The notes under the pieces are model-generated. The model worked only from the letters and a program-made list of their open reading frames with translations. It was not told the DNA's origin and made no database searches. From the NCBI GenBank assembly GCA_964006375.1, contig OZ023266.1:66395263-66459262 (forward strand): a DNA stretch of 64,000 bases, in the 5' to 3' direction. Numbering within the stretch: position 1 is the first letter of the stretch; each line of letters starts with the position of its first letter. This document shows, piece after piece, positions 20,501 through 33,530 of this stretch. A program made the translations under genes and the position numbers. The stretch is from Tillus elongatus. Taxonomy: Eukaryota > Arthropoda > Insecta > Coleoptera > Cleridae.

Positions 20501-23500
20501 TTTGCATTCAGTGTGATTTCGTTCTAAGTGTCGTTCAAAGTTGGTCACTAATGTTAAACAAAATTTACATGTGGTCCTTTTTTTGCCGTTTTGTGGATAG
20601 CAGACTGCTAAAAAAATTAATTTCAAATGAAGCAAGTAACAGAAAAATAAAATAATAATTCAACTTACGACGTTATTTGGTTGCGGTGTACTTTTTAACA
20701 AATTTTCGTTTGCAATATTTATCTTTTGTTGTTCTCCACTTTTCCCGTCTGTTTCCTGTAATTTAATTTACTTTAAACAGGCATTTTAATAGAGTAAGAA
20801 AAAATACGTTTGCCGGTTACCTAATTGAGTGTCAATACTAGATACCGACATATAGACTATTTCTCTGGCTTCACAAATGTTTGTTTTCTTTTCTGCATGT
20901 TCAGTATTGACGTACATCACATAGACATTTTGTATGTCTATGTCATTTTTATTTTACTTTTAGTTTTTAAAGAATTTTTTGATCAGATCGTCATAACGTA
21001 ACAGATTTTTCATTGTACTTGTCATGAACTAGTATAAATCAATTTAATTTTCTCCGGTCTGATGATGCTGTCATACAGCGAAACCACGAAAATAATCTCC
21101 GTGTCTATATTTAGTATGAAACGGTCTCACAAAGTAAGGGCAACAACCATTGATAGTGTAAACAGTTACTATGCAACTGCACTTTTTATATTTTACAAAT
21201 ACATAAATGGGTATTAGCTAAACAAATTAGATTGCTGCAGGTAAATATGTTTAACGGTGCTAGCAATCCATATAACAAAATAAATGAGCCATGCTAGCAA
21301 CACATGACAAAAAAATGCTAAAAAATGCCCAACAATTCTATTTTTTTCCATTTTAAAGACTGCCATTCAATTAGTAAATTGTATATTGATTCAGGTGTTC
21401 CTAAAGTGTTATGACAGTGGCTTGGTACCGATTCCTGATGTAAAAATATATCAATTTAGAAAAGCTTATCTATGAATGTTATATAGATTGCAATAGAACA
21501 GGTTATTAAAAACACCATAAGGATTATTAAAACTTCATAAACACTTAAAAATATTTAATATTTGTAGCGCTCGCATAAACCGTTAATTTTGAAATATGTA
21601 TTTTTTATTTGGTAGTATTTATAGCAGCAATACTTTTGCAAAATTTAATATTTGGTGACAAACTATGTTCAAGTTATGTGCGATCCACCTCTTGGGCAAT
21701 GTGCCTTTTTCGTTATAAGTAAGATTTTACCGTCTTATTTACGCTTTAGGAATATGTGTAAGCCCACTGTCCCAACATTTTCGGGACACCTCTATGATCA
21801 TGAAATGTTAGCATTATAGTCTCTGTAAAGAAATAATTATTGAAAGATGGTTCTATAGGCATATGGTTAACTAAGTCGTGGGTTCTCTGTAGACGTTACC
21901 TATTATCTAATAAATAAGAACATAAAAATATGTGATTAGCACACACAATATTGTCAGGCAGCCAGGTACTTTGTTGGTTCATATTATCTACTATATTTAC
22001 TTTATGCGGTTTTCGACTAATATCCAATATTTCCTAAAACAAAAGGTATATACTTAAAAACTAAAAGTCATAGAAACATTTTGCGTCCTCAAATGGCGCG
22101 TTTTGTTAACATTGGTAAAATTTTCACGTAACTTAACAGATCGGCGTTATATTTAATTTTGCCGAATGCAGAATACCGAATACCTGTTTAACGTCTTTGA
22201 GCAATGTTTACATATTAGTCAAGCCAAGTTCCCAACAACTTTTACTCTTGTGATTTAACCAACTTTTTAGTTATTTAGACTTTTAAACATTCCGATAGCT
22301 AATTTTCTAATTATAACTTTACTTCAAATTACAGGGATTGTACGTATGTACTAAAAAGGTTGTGGTTAGCTCCTGTTTTCTACAATGATTTTTTTTTCAT
22401 GAATTTCGTTAAAAAATTGTTTCATCAAAACTTTGCCAAACATTCTTTCACACTAAAATTCAAAACGAATTTTTTTTGCAAGAAAATTTAGAAATTTTTA
22501 AAAACGTTTTGTCAGAAAATTCCAAAGTACAAGAACATTTTGTATATAAACATTTGCTAATGAAATAAGTTAAAATTAATACAGCCGTAGACTATAACTT
22601 CTGTTGATCAACAAAAAATATTCCTTTGCCTGACGATGCCTTTAATAGCGAAATCGGTTGCACAAAAGAACACAAGCGCTCGTAAAGCCACAAAAAGTTT
22701 CTACGGCTGTATTAAATATGTAAATTTGTCAGAATTCTCTGGATTGATGAGAAAGGCAGTCCTAAATCAACAACGGCACTATTTATTCATGTTTGTTTAT
22801 GAGCCTTGAAATAGGATATAACTGTTATCTCATTGTCTTCATTGGACGATTATGGAAAGTATTTTTTTCGAGAAATTCAATTCAATTTTTTTTGAATTTC
22901 TCCTCACTCATTGGAGGCAAATCTGGATACATTTCGTTGAAAAATCTGCAAGTTCCACTTACAATTCTGCTGCATTCACCATGAATATAAAATAATTGCA
23001 TTATATTGGCGTTGGTAAAATTTTCTTGCATTTTAAATTTCAATAGGTAATATTGACGAGTACGTTATCAACCATTGGTGAAAAACAAATGTCAGAACTG
23101 ACATTAGTTTTCGTTTCTGACATTTATTATTGCCACAGAACACTACACAAATGAAAATGGATTAAATGTCTTTGAAAGGCAATAATTACAAATTGGATTC
23201 ATTTAAGGCATAATACGAAGAGTGTTCTATTCGAAATAAGCGAGTAATCACACTCTGAACTTCTCGAAATATGGAAGCCGTTTTCAGAACACCTGTATAT
23301 GAAACTCACTTTTGCATATATGCTATACAAACTTGTATTTCTCTGATGTATATTGTGCAATTTTTTCTAAAATCATCCACACGGCGAGTTATTATCTTCA
23401 AAACAGATACGATTTTTTTCGGAAATTTTCCAAAAAATTTAAATATTTGAAACTATTAAATTTAGGTTGAGCAAATATAATCAAATTAGCTTAACGACAA

Positions 23501-25820
23501 ATTCAAAAATGCAATAAAATACAGGCTATTCCATTTGAAATAACAAAGTTCTTAGCAATATCCGGTATAACCGAAAGTGAGCCATTTTGGAAACTATCAC
23601 CATGTGATATAGTATCTTCTATAACCGAGATGCACAAATTTTCAGTCCTCAATTTCATATAGTTTGCGAAATAATCTAATAGGACAACCGTGAATAGTCC
23701 TGTATACACAGGCTGGTGCACTTTTTTGTGGCCTAACTTTAACAGTCGACGTAAAAACTTATTCTAGGGCGCAAATATCATATTAACATAAACCCAAAAA
23801 CGCTTCGTTTCAAAGAAAAAAGACGTTGAAGTTTTCGAAAAAGTAGCAAGTATTTGAACAGTTCAAACTAGCGGAGATAATTAAACCAAATTTGACGAAT
23901 ATTATCACCATATAGGCTGCCATATTCGGTCCTTATATAAAGTTTAACGAGCAACCAGAGACGGTGTTGTGGGGTTTCACTAATATTAAATTAGTAAAAT
24001 TATTAAGACGGCTCTGTCAAAAATTAAATTTATTATTTTTTTATAAAGAAGAGGTTTATCGTCCACAAAAAGTGTTTGCTTACATGTTTCCGTATCTGCC
24101 ACAGTTACGTGCTAAATAAGCTGTTTAATTACTAAATCTCGAATATTCCCCGTAATTTTTTTCCATGTTTAATACAAAAAAATAAGTGGCAAATAGAATA
24201 TCGCTCTTGGCCTAATGAATGCTTATGGCTGTACCATTTACTGTGAATTCGAGAAATATTTCTCTGGCAGCCTATACGCTGATAATGTTTACAAACTTGG
24301 CAATTTTAGTTACTTTTGGATGCAAAGATGGCTATATCTCAGTTAGTTTTGGATTCAGATATACTATCATTGAATTCAGGAACTTGGCGGCTATTCACTA
24401 TTGTCGAAATATTCAGCATGTTAAATTTTAATCAATGCAGGTTTGAATTGTAACTTATGAAAAACACAGTTAAATAGGTATACTAATGATGACTTTGGGC
24501 TTTCACAGCTGATGTTGTTAGAATAGTAACTTAATTCCGGGCTGTCTTGCCGTGGTCGAACTCACCATGGCAAAACCACCCTTTGCATTCCAAGGTAATG
24601 TAATAATAACCATAATGAATAATAAGTGAAATAATGAGTTCATAATAATATATATTGATTATGGTTATTATTACTATACCTTGCAATACTAACTGTTTTA
24701 TAACTTAAAAAATTTAAAGTATTATTTGCCTACTTTGTTGTTACACTTGCTTAATTTAATACAAGACATAATAAATAAACACAATTTTACTATACCTACC
24801 TTCGTCGTTTGCAAACAGAACATATCATTTGTATCATTTAAATCTGATAGCGGATAGCTAGTAGTGCTACTACTTTCTAATCTGTTAGATTCTATAGTGT
24901 TCATATCTAGAAGATAAGACGGGTCGTTTCTCGAATCATCCGAGTATATATCAATAGACACGCTTAGCGATGGGGGAGGAGGGCTACTATCGTATCCATT
25001 ACCTGTACAAAATTTAATTTAAGCAGTTATACGTATAAACATTATAATGTAAAAAAAATGTCTTAGGCTTCGCATTAGTAGTGTAATAGTGTACAACAAA
25101 ACTCTAACGATCATTATTCATAAAAAAAATCACTTGAAACTTTACTTTTTACATGAACAAGATTTGGAAAAGACGTAAAATTTATGTAAAAAAAGTTATT
25201 CTGATCGTTTTTTCAAAACACGTAATCAATTTGGAGACCTATGATTTTCTACATATTTTTTATATCAAGGCAATGTAGAAATAAAAGTATGTTAATTCAA
25301 AAAAGTAACGCTAAGTTTAATATAAGCATGAAGGTGGAACACATTTTATATTGTTGACAATAAACTAAAATTTATAATTACAGATTTTTTTCAACCTTAA
25401 GACTTGACAATATAACGTCGGACGTAGGTCCAAAAAAAAATCACAAACAGAAATTTCTTTCTATAATAATGTATAACAGATAAACAATTAGTTACTAATA
25501 CTATTACAACTAATATTACTGATTTAGTTTTGCTTTATAGAAAATAATTTAAGCATGTTGCTATACATGTATTAAAGTACTTCGTTGAATAAAAAAAATC
25601 AAATTTTAAAAATCAAATACCAATCGGGTCAAACTGTGAAAAAATAGGGATGCAAATATAATATTATTACATACTATTTACTGTTTCCGGTTGTTCTGTT
25701 AGGGATGGTAACGTTCGGGCCAAATGTACGAGATATTGTCCCCTAGAAAATAAATAATTACCGTGTGTACAATAAGCTTACTAATTAAATATCTGAGTAA
25801 AGGTTTACGTACCTGTTCAT
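17332..25820 (-). CDS. Multi-exon Crypton-like tyrosine-recombinase-domain protein
   Basis: Seven exons inferred on the minus strand: 25820-25813 (ATG AAC AG), 25742-25675, 25002-24800, 20755-20669, 20604-19026, 18659-18454 and 17573-17332 (stop TAG). Every intron begins GT and ends AG, and phases match at five of six junctions; exon 4 to exon 5 is one base short. The product is about 797 residues: an acidic low-complexity N-terminus, two zinc fingers, a tyrosine-recombinase-like core, an acidic linker, and a C-terminal helical domain. Order and motifs match a widespread family of uncharacterised animal proteins that I regard as Crypton-related. Long introns (4 kb between exons 3 and 4) and a polyA signal look like a resident gene rather than a transposon copy; no terminal repeats were seen. 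It could be domesticated or a recent pseudogene. Confidence 0.75.
17651..17852 (+). mobile_element. tRNA-derived SINE, family 1, 5'-truncated copy D
   Basis: Lacks the tRNA head. It starts near CAAGTTGAATATCTATACGTT, retains the body (AGGCAGGGGTTCGGCAAAA, GTCGCGGAAATA) and ends CCGAAGTTAAAAGGAAAAAC. More diverged than copies A-C. It lies in intron 6 of the Crypton-like gene, antisense to it. Confidence 0.8.
18454..18659 (-). CDS. Exon 6 of the Crypton-like gene
   Basis: After TTGAAAACAG, the first A completes the Lys codon left open by exon 5. The frame reads LPQDIYQTAKISKLLLLMEK, the block that normally follows the YY-LP end of the recombinase core in this family. An acidic stretch (DPQEEAAEEELDDEESDF) and a short basic part follow. 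It ends GAAG|GTAGAT, leaving one base. Phase on both sides agrees with exons 5 and 7. Confidence 0.78.
19026..20604 (-). CDS. Exon 5: zinc fingers and tyrosine-recombinase core
   Basis: About 526 codons after an acceptor TTTTTTTAGCAG (20607 if the earlier AG is used). N-terminal C2H2 finger C-x2-C-x9-H-x4-H (CKFC...HLERNH), then C-x2-C-x11-H-x3-C (CSRC...HMKTC). The recombinase-like core shows the first Arg box LFNRKRIGDVQ, a second Arg in SSNKLRKQIAT and FMGHTEKTHNEYY at the exon end. The second Tyr sits 9 residues after the Gly-His His, as in classical integrases. The usual second-box His position is Asn. The exon ends TATTATAA|GTAAGT, splitting the Lys codon after the Tyr pair. A large uninterrupted frame under constraint argues for recent function. 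Confidence 0.8.
20669..20755 (-). CDS. Exon 4 of the Crypton-like gene (candidate)
   Basis: An 87 bp block between TTAAATTACAG and GTAAGTTG, open in one frame only (ETDGKSGEQQKINIANENLL...). It begins in phase 0, as the end of exon 3 requires, and ends in phase 0. The next exon needs one extra base, so this exon or its junction carries the single inconsistency of the model. Confidence 0.5.
20838..21150 (+). repeat. Small dispersed repeat pieces, intron 4/upstream
   Basis: 21056-21150 carries the CTGATGATGCTGTCATACAG-CGAAACCACG hairpin head and the CAAAGTAAGGGCAACAACCA tail of the family seen at 15735 and 44566. 20838-20905 (TTTCTCTGGCTTCACAAATG) is a piece of the same family in the opposite orientation; a similar piece is at 32275-32312. 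Both lie in the 4 kb intron 3 of the Crypton-like gene. Confidence 0.55.
21151..24579. other. Large intron of the Crypton-like gene, no other gene
   Basis: AT-rich intronic sequence between exons 3 and 4. Apart from the small inverted-repeat element at 22576-22715 I see no repeat in it. Short frames such as 24219-24431 and 23503-23721 have no family features. Confidence 0.45.
22576..22715. repeat. 140 bp inverted-repeat element with CTGACGA...GAAAT core
   Basis: Ends TTAATACAGCCGTAG and CTACGGCTGTATTAA are 15 bp perfect inverted repeats. Inside, CTGACGATGCCTTTAATAGC-GAAATCGG resembles the hairpin of the Penelope ends and small repeats elsewhere in the window. Confidence 0.55.
24583..24692. 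repeat. ~110 bp palindromic MITE in intron 3
   Basis: The left arm CAAGGTAATGTAATAATAAC and right arm GTTATTATTACTATACCTTG are near-perfect inverted repeats of ~30 bp around an AT-rich centre (24614-24660). Confidence 0.55.
24800..25820 (-). CDS. Exons 1-3 of the Crypton-like gene
   Basis: Exon 1 codes only MN plus two bases, donor AG|GTACGT. Exon 2 (25742-25675, after TTTTCTAG) continues RGQYLVHLARTLPSL and ends A|GTATGT. Exon 3 (25002-24800, after TTGTACAG) supplies the GT that completes a Ser codon. It then reads a Pro/Ser-rich acidic stretch (DSSPPPPSLSVSIDIYSDD...) to CLQTTK before GTAGGT. Phases 2, 1 and 0 interlock exactly, which is strong evidence that the three pieces are one transcript. 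No domain is recognised in this ~93-residue N-terminus. Confidence 0.7.
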
Positions 25821-26100
25821 TGTTGGTTCACTATTACGCGTAAAGGAATTTCACCGCTCACCGTGCGCTACACGATACAAGAAAAGAATAAATATAAATA
25901 AATAGACTTCAATATTAGGGAGTCTATTTTAAGGCGATATTTACCGGTTCCAGACAAATAATAGGGCCTGAAATATAAAAAACAAATAAGACGCTCAAGG
26001 GCAAGATACCTTAGCAGTAAGCATAAACTCAGTATGTAGATTTGTCAACACTGTTGGTGCCGTATACGTATGATACGTGCACCGAAGTAAACACAAAAGG

Positions 26101-26535
<435 letters not shown>

Positions 26536-28171
26536 TAACTTAACAAAACCGAAATAACTAGAAATATTTTATATTTTTCTTGTTTAGATTAATAACTTGT
26601 CATTGGTATGTGCCTTCTTATTGTCAAATTTAACGTACATTCACTTAACAACTAATAGATTTAATAATAGCTAGAGACTTTGGAAACTTCAACGCTCGAC
26701 TAGAAAAGTAAACTTTGAGGAGAAACATATGTAATGTGGTTACAATAACACAGTTGCCGTTTTAAACAAAACTGACATTGCCGACTATAAATAATGTTTA
26801 TAAATTTTTAATTGATAGGTATCGTTTAAAAAGGGCACTGAAATTGTTTTTGCTTGCTTTCTCATTATTAAAAATGAAACGCGATTAGTTGTTTAGTTTT
26901 TTAGTGTGTTGTAGCGAGTTCGTTAATCACATGAATGTCTTTTTTTACTGTTAATTTTTGCAATGCAAAACCATAGCATTTTTGAATAGAGATGAAGAGA
27001 TGTTTCAAATGAAGTATCAAAAGCCCATGCTTCCTATTTAAAAATTTTGGGGGTGGCAACTGTCACTCGAAAAGAGTTGAATGTAGGGGTGAAGTTTTTA
27101 CGCTGAAGGATGTCATTTTTCAATCTAAAATTGACGTATGTTTCGGGATTTTTGATAAATATGCACAATATTCGAGATACTGAATTCTAAATTTATTCGT
27201 TTTGGTTGGTCCACATTCCACACTGTATAAATAGTCTTATATAAAATATTTTGTTCGTTCATGTAAACATTATAAATTTTATAGATAAATCGTTTCGTCC
27301 CAAATCTTTAATTTCGAAATACTCCTGTGGAAATTTTACTTTTAAAGTTTTGTATGTTTATTTAAGAATTGTAGATATACTTTACCTCCAACGTCCTAAT
27401 CTGTATAATTACGTACGTTGCTAATAGTAAAACTCACTTTTTATTGGGTAGTATACTTTGTGATCACTTTTAATATATTTTCCTAGTTAAATGTAAAAAA
27501 ATTCAATTAGGTACATAATTTATAATTATGTGACAATCTTTTATGCAAGAGCTGTAGTACTTAAAGTGGCGACGTTTGAATTAGCTGTACATGTTTTATC
27601 AGGTAAACTGCTTTAAAGCAAGTCTTTAACGTTTTTATGTGAACGTTGTTTTAAAAACATATTTTGAGGTCTGTGGGTTAAATAAAGTACTGGTAGATTG
27701 AAGATGAAGAGATACTTCTTCCACAGCATAATCACTTCTTCTACAAGCAGATATACGTTCTCATGCCTACGGCAAGGTCATTTTATCCGTTTCCACAACA
27801 GGAATCGACACGAAACACTTCTGTGGACTCTTTGACTCTTGTCCATTCAAGCAAACATTGTTTTATAATAACGAAATCAACTTTCGACGGTTTTGTTTTT
27901 TACAATCAATTTCAACTGTAGAAATAAACCACGTGTCAGTTATTGTTTTCTCCGCCTACTCGCCTAGATTAGCATTTACATAGAAGATTTTAAAATATGA
28001 ATTTCTTAGTCTTTAATGTAGGTAGATGCACTTAAAAAAATAATTATCAGGGTTTACATGTTACGACTTTCATGCAGAACTACTTAAAATCCTTAATTGA
28101 CGTGGTGGATTTGTTTAATTTACAGTATATGGTGAAGTCCTTGGGACTTCATTAATTCTAGTAAATTAAAA
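26536..28171. other. No recognisable gene
   Basis: AT-rich. A string resembling a mariner-type end (CCACATTCCACACTGTA) ends near 27226 with no partner found. The remainder shows no coding region. Confidence 0.4.
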
Positions 28172-29025
<854 letters not shown>

Positions 29026-29129
29026 AATATTTCGCTTTTTCAGTCTATTAGAATAAGAGAAACACATATTTAGATACAATTTATTAACAAAAAACTCGAA
29101 TTTTAAGGAAAAAAGAGGTAACAAAACAA

Positions 29130-29270
29130 AAACAACTGTTGGGTTTCGTTTCTGTAGGTGAAGGGCGTAAGCTAACTGGAGCAAGAGGCCCTTACGAATT
29201 CTAGATGTTCTCGGATGTTCTTCAACGTTTCTGTGACTAGTTTCGCTGTCTACGTGATGTATGCCAATAT
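29130..29270 (-). repeat. Small dispersed repeat, copy sharing the 15.7 kb middle block
   Basis: The minus strand reads GACAGCGAAACTAGTC, then CATCCGAGAACATCTAGAATT and CTCTTGCTCCAGTTAGCTTA, colinear with 15755-15850. It lacks the GTAAGGGCAACAAC tail. Confidence 0.65.
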
Positions 29271-29279
29271 TTAACATAA

Positions 29280-30400
29280 AAATAGAACTAGCCTATAACC
29301 ACATACAACCATCAAATTTTTGTAATGACAAACGTAAGGTAGACTTTTTTTGAAGCTTTAGAAGTCAAAAATGCTCACACACGACAATAGCTGCCTTGTT
29401 TTAAATGAGTAAACTAATTTAATGAATTCCCCTTTCTTGGATATTCTTCTTCCTAATTAAATAAGTCACTATTATTTCAAAAAAGTTGTAATAAGATAAT
29501 GAGTTGATGTATGTCGATAATTTCATTGTATAAAGTTTGCTTTATTACTAGTTATTTTATTGTTGTGACTGTTGTTATAGTTATTATAGCATCCACATTA
29601 GAAATATATCAGCTATTGATGGTAGCTGAATTCTGAAAATTGGTGCAGCGACATATTCATGGATGCTCTATCGATCTAAAATGATTATACCAAATGTCGG
29701 CATCAACTTTGTTATTTTTAACGAAACACTCAGTATCCTTATTGTATTTTTGAATTCTACACAAAATTCAAGATTGGTTTTGTAAAAGAATAGATATGTG
29801 AAAAGGTCATCGTTTTTGAGTTATTGACAATTTTCCAAAAATTTTGACATGTGGGGGTCAATTTTAAAAACATCATACATATCACATAAAATCATATTGG
29901 AGTCTGAATTTTTGCATACGATTTCGCAATATGACAGTGTATGAAGACGTCGAAACAGAACTTAAAAGAATATATAGGACGTTCACAAATAAGCTGTAAT
30001 TTTTCATGAAGATAAACTGGAATAAGCCAAGAATTTTAAATGGAAGATCCTGTATATTCTTGCTTAACTGGAACAGAATTAAATTCCCTATAAAACGTTT
30101 AAAAGTTTTCCTATACCTAAAGTTAACTGTTTTGATGATATTTAACATTTAAAAGTAAGTACCTCCATATTTCTTATGTAACTAAAGAGTGGGTTTCTAC
30201 GTTAATTACAGCGTAAAAACACGACCAGAGAACAATTATTATAGAAAAACAGTGAAAAAACGTACAACTTATCGAAAATCAATAGAAACAAACAAGATAT
30301 AAGAGTATTCCCTTTTATTTTAAAACAGCCAGCGGGCAAAAAAAATTGTTAAATTTAACGTCACGCCCAATCGTATCCTTGCAGTTATTTGACTTAATTT
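29280..30400. other. No recognisable gene
   Basis: AT-rich sequence with no supported coding region; the frame at 29882-30148 has no family features. Confidence 0.4.
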
Positions 30401-30770
30401 AGTTAATTGTAGACTGAAAACTGTAATAAGAGTTATGTACCAAGTTGGTTCTGGTAAATCAAACAGTTTCCAAAGCAATATATTTGATTAAAAATTCTGT
30501 GTCAAATTTGAAACCCTAATGTTTTTAGGGGTGTAATTTGGTATAATGGGGAAGTTATGTTAAATTATCATCATCAATGCAGTTAATTAACTAAATTTAG
30601 TTAACCGTTGATTGAGTATTGCAATAAAGGTTATATACCAAATTTGGTTCTTATAAATCAAACAGTTTCCGAAGTAGCATTTTTCATTTGAACTCCTACG
30701 TCCAATTTTACACCCTATATATCCTAAGGGGTGGAATTTGATATGAGGGTAAGCCCTGTTATCATATTTT
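30401..30770. repeat. Diverged tandem duplication, ~198 bp period
   Basis: Two units start at about 30401 and 30599. Shared phrases: AAATCAAACAGTTTCC, GTACCAA/ATACCAA...TTGGTTCT, and AGGGGTGTAATTTGGTAT against AGGGGTGGAATTTGATAT. Substitutions are frequent, so the duplication is old. Confidence 0.6.
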
Positions 30771-30906
30771 AGGTATTAATAAAACAAAAAATATAAGGAT
30801 TATGTTATACCATAACAAAGTTGTAGATGTTAACGTACAAAAGTGAAATGGTACATAGTAAACAAGGAGGCACAACCCCTTTGATCGCAACGAAACAGCT
30901 GTTATA

Positions 30907-31591
30907 CAGGGTGTTTAAAAAAGACGGGGCAATATTTAAGGGGTTGATTTCCCAGGTCATTTTATGAAAAAAAGTTCCCACAAACATAGGTGCTAAAATG
31001 CAATATTTCCAAGATACAAGGTGTTAATTTTTTTTTGTAAAATAACGATTTTTTAAAAATAATCAAATATCTCGTCACCGATTGTTTTGAAATTTGGCAG
31101 CGTTGTTTGTAGTAATAATGGGCTGATTTGGCCCTAATTAGATAAAGATTGTTAAGTCCATTTGCATTAGGGGGGACACCTCAACAAAAATTATTGTTCG
31201 TGTTTGTGATTTTCTGTATGAAAATGGATATGCCATAAAAAGGTTTTTATTTTTTATCGTGTAAACGATTCAAGATACGGAAAAATTTCAAGAGACAAAA
31301 ACTTGTAGTTTTAGTTTCTTTATCTAAAAATAATATACAAATCATATTGCAGTCAGTGGCCTACATTTTTATGTCAATAAATTTTGTTACAAACAACGTT
31401 GCCAAATTTCAAAACAATCGCTGAGGAGATATTTGAATTATTTTTTAAAAATCGTTATTTAACAAAAAAAATTAACACCTTGTATCTTGGAAACAATGCA
31501 TTTTGGCACCTATGTTTATAGGAACTTTTTTTCGTAAAATGACCTGGGAAATCAACCCCTTAAATACTGCCCCATCTTTTTTAAACACCTG
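30907..31591. mobile_element. Non-autonomous mariner-type element with ~210 bp TIRs
   Basis: It starts CAGGGTGTTTAAAAAAGACG and ends in the near complement (TCTTTTTTAAACACCTG), with TA on each side (30905-30906, 31592-31593). The arms, 30907-31120 and 31385-31591, are inverted repeats containing GGGGTTGATTTCCCAGGTCA and AACAATCG...CAAATTTCAAAACA. The ~265 bp centre has no coding capacity. TA target and CAGGGTG-type ends point to Tc1/mariner. Confidence 0.8.
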
Positions 31592-31593
31592 TA

Positions 31594-32386
31594 TAATAAT
31601 ATAATGTTATATTCATATCTTATTAATATTTGAAAATAACCTTATATCAAATATTGATCACGACTATCACATAGTTATCATATTTTTATTTTTAGATCAT
31701 AAACACGTACCCGTCCTGTATCTGTTCTTAGACGGAACATCCTGTATATCTAATAAATCATTCATTTAGTTTAATATGCAATTCCAATGATCAATGGCAA
31801 AATCTTACTTTTATTTTAAAATATATAACATAAAAGTGATGTAGACATTCTAAACATTATTTGCCGACTCCTACTCAGTATTAAAAACAAAATAATAAGT
31901 CCGGGACAAGTTCAAGTCTTTCATTCCTTGTCCAAATCGAGAAAGTTCGTGCTATCATCATAATAAACATCAGCCTCGTCGCTAATCTGACATGAAATTT
32001 CAGTTATATTTATACAGAAAATAATCCGTTACACATATTTATGTATCTGTATATAGCATCACCGATTAAGGTACCACAGCAATATTATCATTCAGCCTCC
32101 ATTAGCGATTCAGTTAATTTATGCATACGTTCTAGACAAAAATTCAGCCAGTTATTTCACCTTATCAACCTAGTAAATTTGTCTCTACGTGAATACAAGA
32201 TCATTCCATGTTTAACTTAAGTCAAGTAAGTGCTTGATCATAATTTTGTAATACCTTCCTTGTACAGATGTAAAGGCTACTACTCTGGCTTCACAATTGC
32301 CTGTTTTCTTTTACTTATTTGTATGTATACAGGCTTATCCACTTGCCTTTATATCATCGATAGTACCTACCTTTAGAGTTAATTTT
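31594..32386. other. No recognisable gene
   Basis: AT-rich. 32275-32312 (CTCTGGCTTCACAATTGCCT) is a short piece of the small dispersed repeat family seen at 20838. Nothing else identified. Confidence 0.4.
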
Positions 32387-32750
32387 AGGAGAAAAAGACG
32401 TGTTTGTTTCTTTAACGTCGGTCTATTTCCGCGACTATGGCCAATCACCGACGCCAGGGAGCAGTTTCACCTCACTATCCTGGAATTTTTGCCGAACCCC
32501 TGCCTTTCTGTAAGGAGGGTAGGGATCTTTAACGTAGCCAACATCGCATGGACACGGGACCGACGGCTTTACGCCCCGTCCGAAGGGCGGAACGTGCAGG
32601 CATTCAACTTGCTCAAATACAATGCCAGAACCTCGGTTGATGTTATTGTTTAAGTTTGTACTGAAAAAGTGAAAGGAGTACCCTGGGATCTAACCCAGTA
32701 CCCTTTGGTTCAGAGGCACACGTTCTTACCACTGAACCACCAAGGTTCAA
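32387..32750 (-). mobile_element. tRNA-derived SINE, family 1, copy C
   Basis: Full-length minus-strand copy. The head at 32750 reads CCTTGGTGGTTCAGTGGTAA (A-box region), then a B box with one change (GGTTAGATCCC), the conserved body, and the tail CGACGTTAAAGAAACAAACA at 32393. The open frame 32297-32653 is a shadow on the opposite strand. Confidence 0.88.
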
Positions 32751-33433
32751 AGAAAAAACAAGATATATTATTTGTTCAGATGTTCCTCGATTATAAACTA
32801 AAAATATTGGGAGAGTCTAAGTTTCGTTTGTACAGAACCGTACTCATTTTTTTAAATGGAACATCATGTATATTATTACATTTTTAAAACCCATATTCGA
32901 TTTTAGGTCGAAAGTTTGTTTAAACTTTTACCTACTTAACTCCGCTCGTTTAGAAGAAAATAATATCTTTCAAAATTCTCTCCCAAATTAATATTTAGTA
33001 AAAAATCATAACTATTCGTGTTGTTCCTCGAGATGTTAATTTTAAACGAAGTTTGTTGTAAAAGGACCGTATTGATTTTTTAGATGACCAAATAAACATT
33101 CTCACAAGTCGATTTTTTCAAATATAACCACCTGTATATTTTTCCACAAGTTGACTCTTTTTTTTAGTTTACCTTGATGTTTTTTAAGTTTGTCTTATAA
33201 TACCACAGGGTTAATTACCTTATTTTCGCAGGGCTCAAAATATTTTAAGGTTATTAACAAAGAACATCTAAGTAAAAAATTATCTTCACTATTTCTCCTA
33301 AAACTTATATTAAAGGTACTATCAAAAAAATAGAAGGGCAAGTGGGCCTCCAAAAAAAGTCCGGGTGCAGAAAGTGCGTTCTAGCAGAGAAATTTCATAG
33401 AAATGATCTAAGCAATTTATTGACGAAAATTAC
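32751..33433. other. No gene; fragment of TA-core left end
   Basis: Unique-looking AT-rich sequence. At 33360-33410, GGGTGCAGAAAGTGCGTTCT followed by TTTCATAGAAATGATCT matches the left end of the TA-core repeat at 28172. It leads into a (TA)n tract at 33434-33528 that abuts the LINE 3' end. Confidence 0.5.
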
Positions 33434-33530
<97 letters not shown>

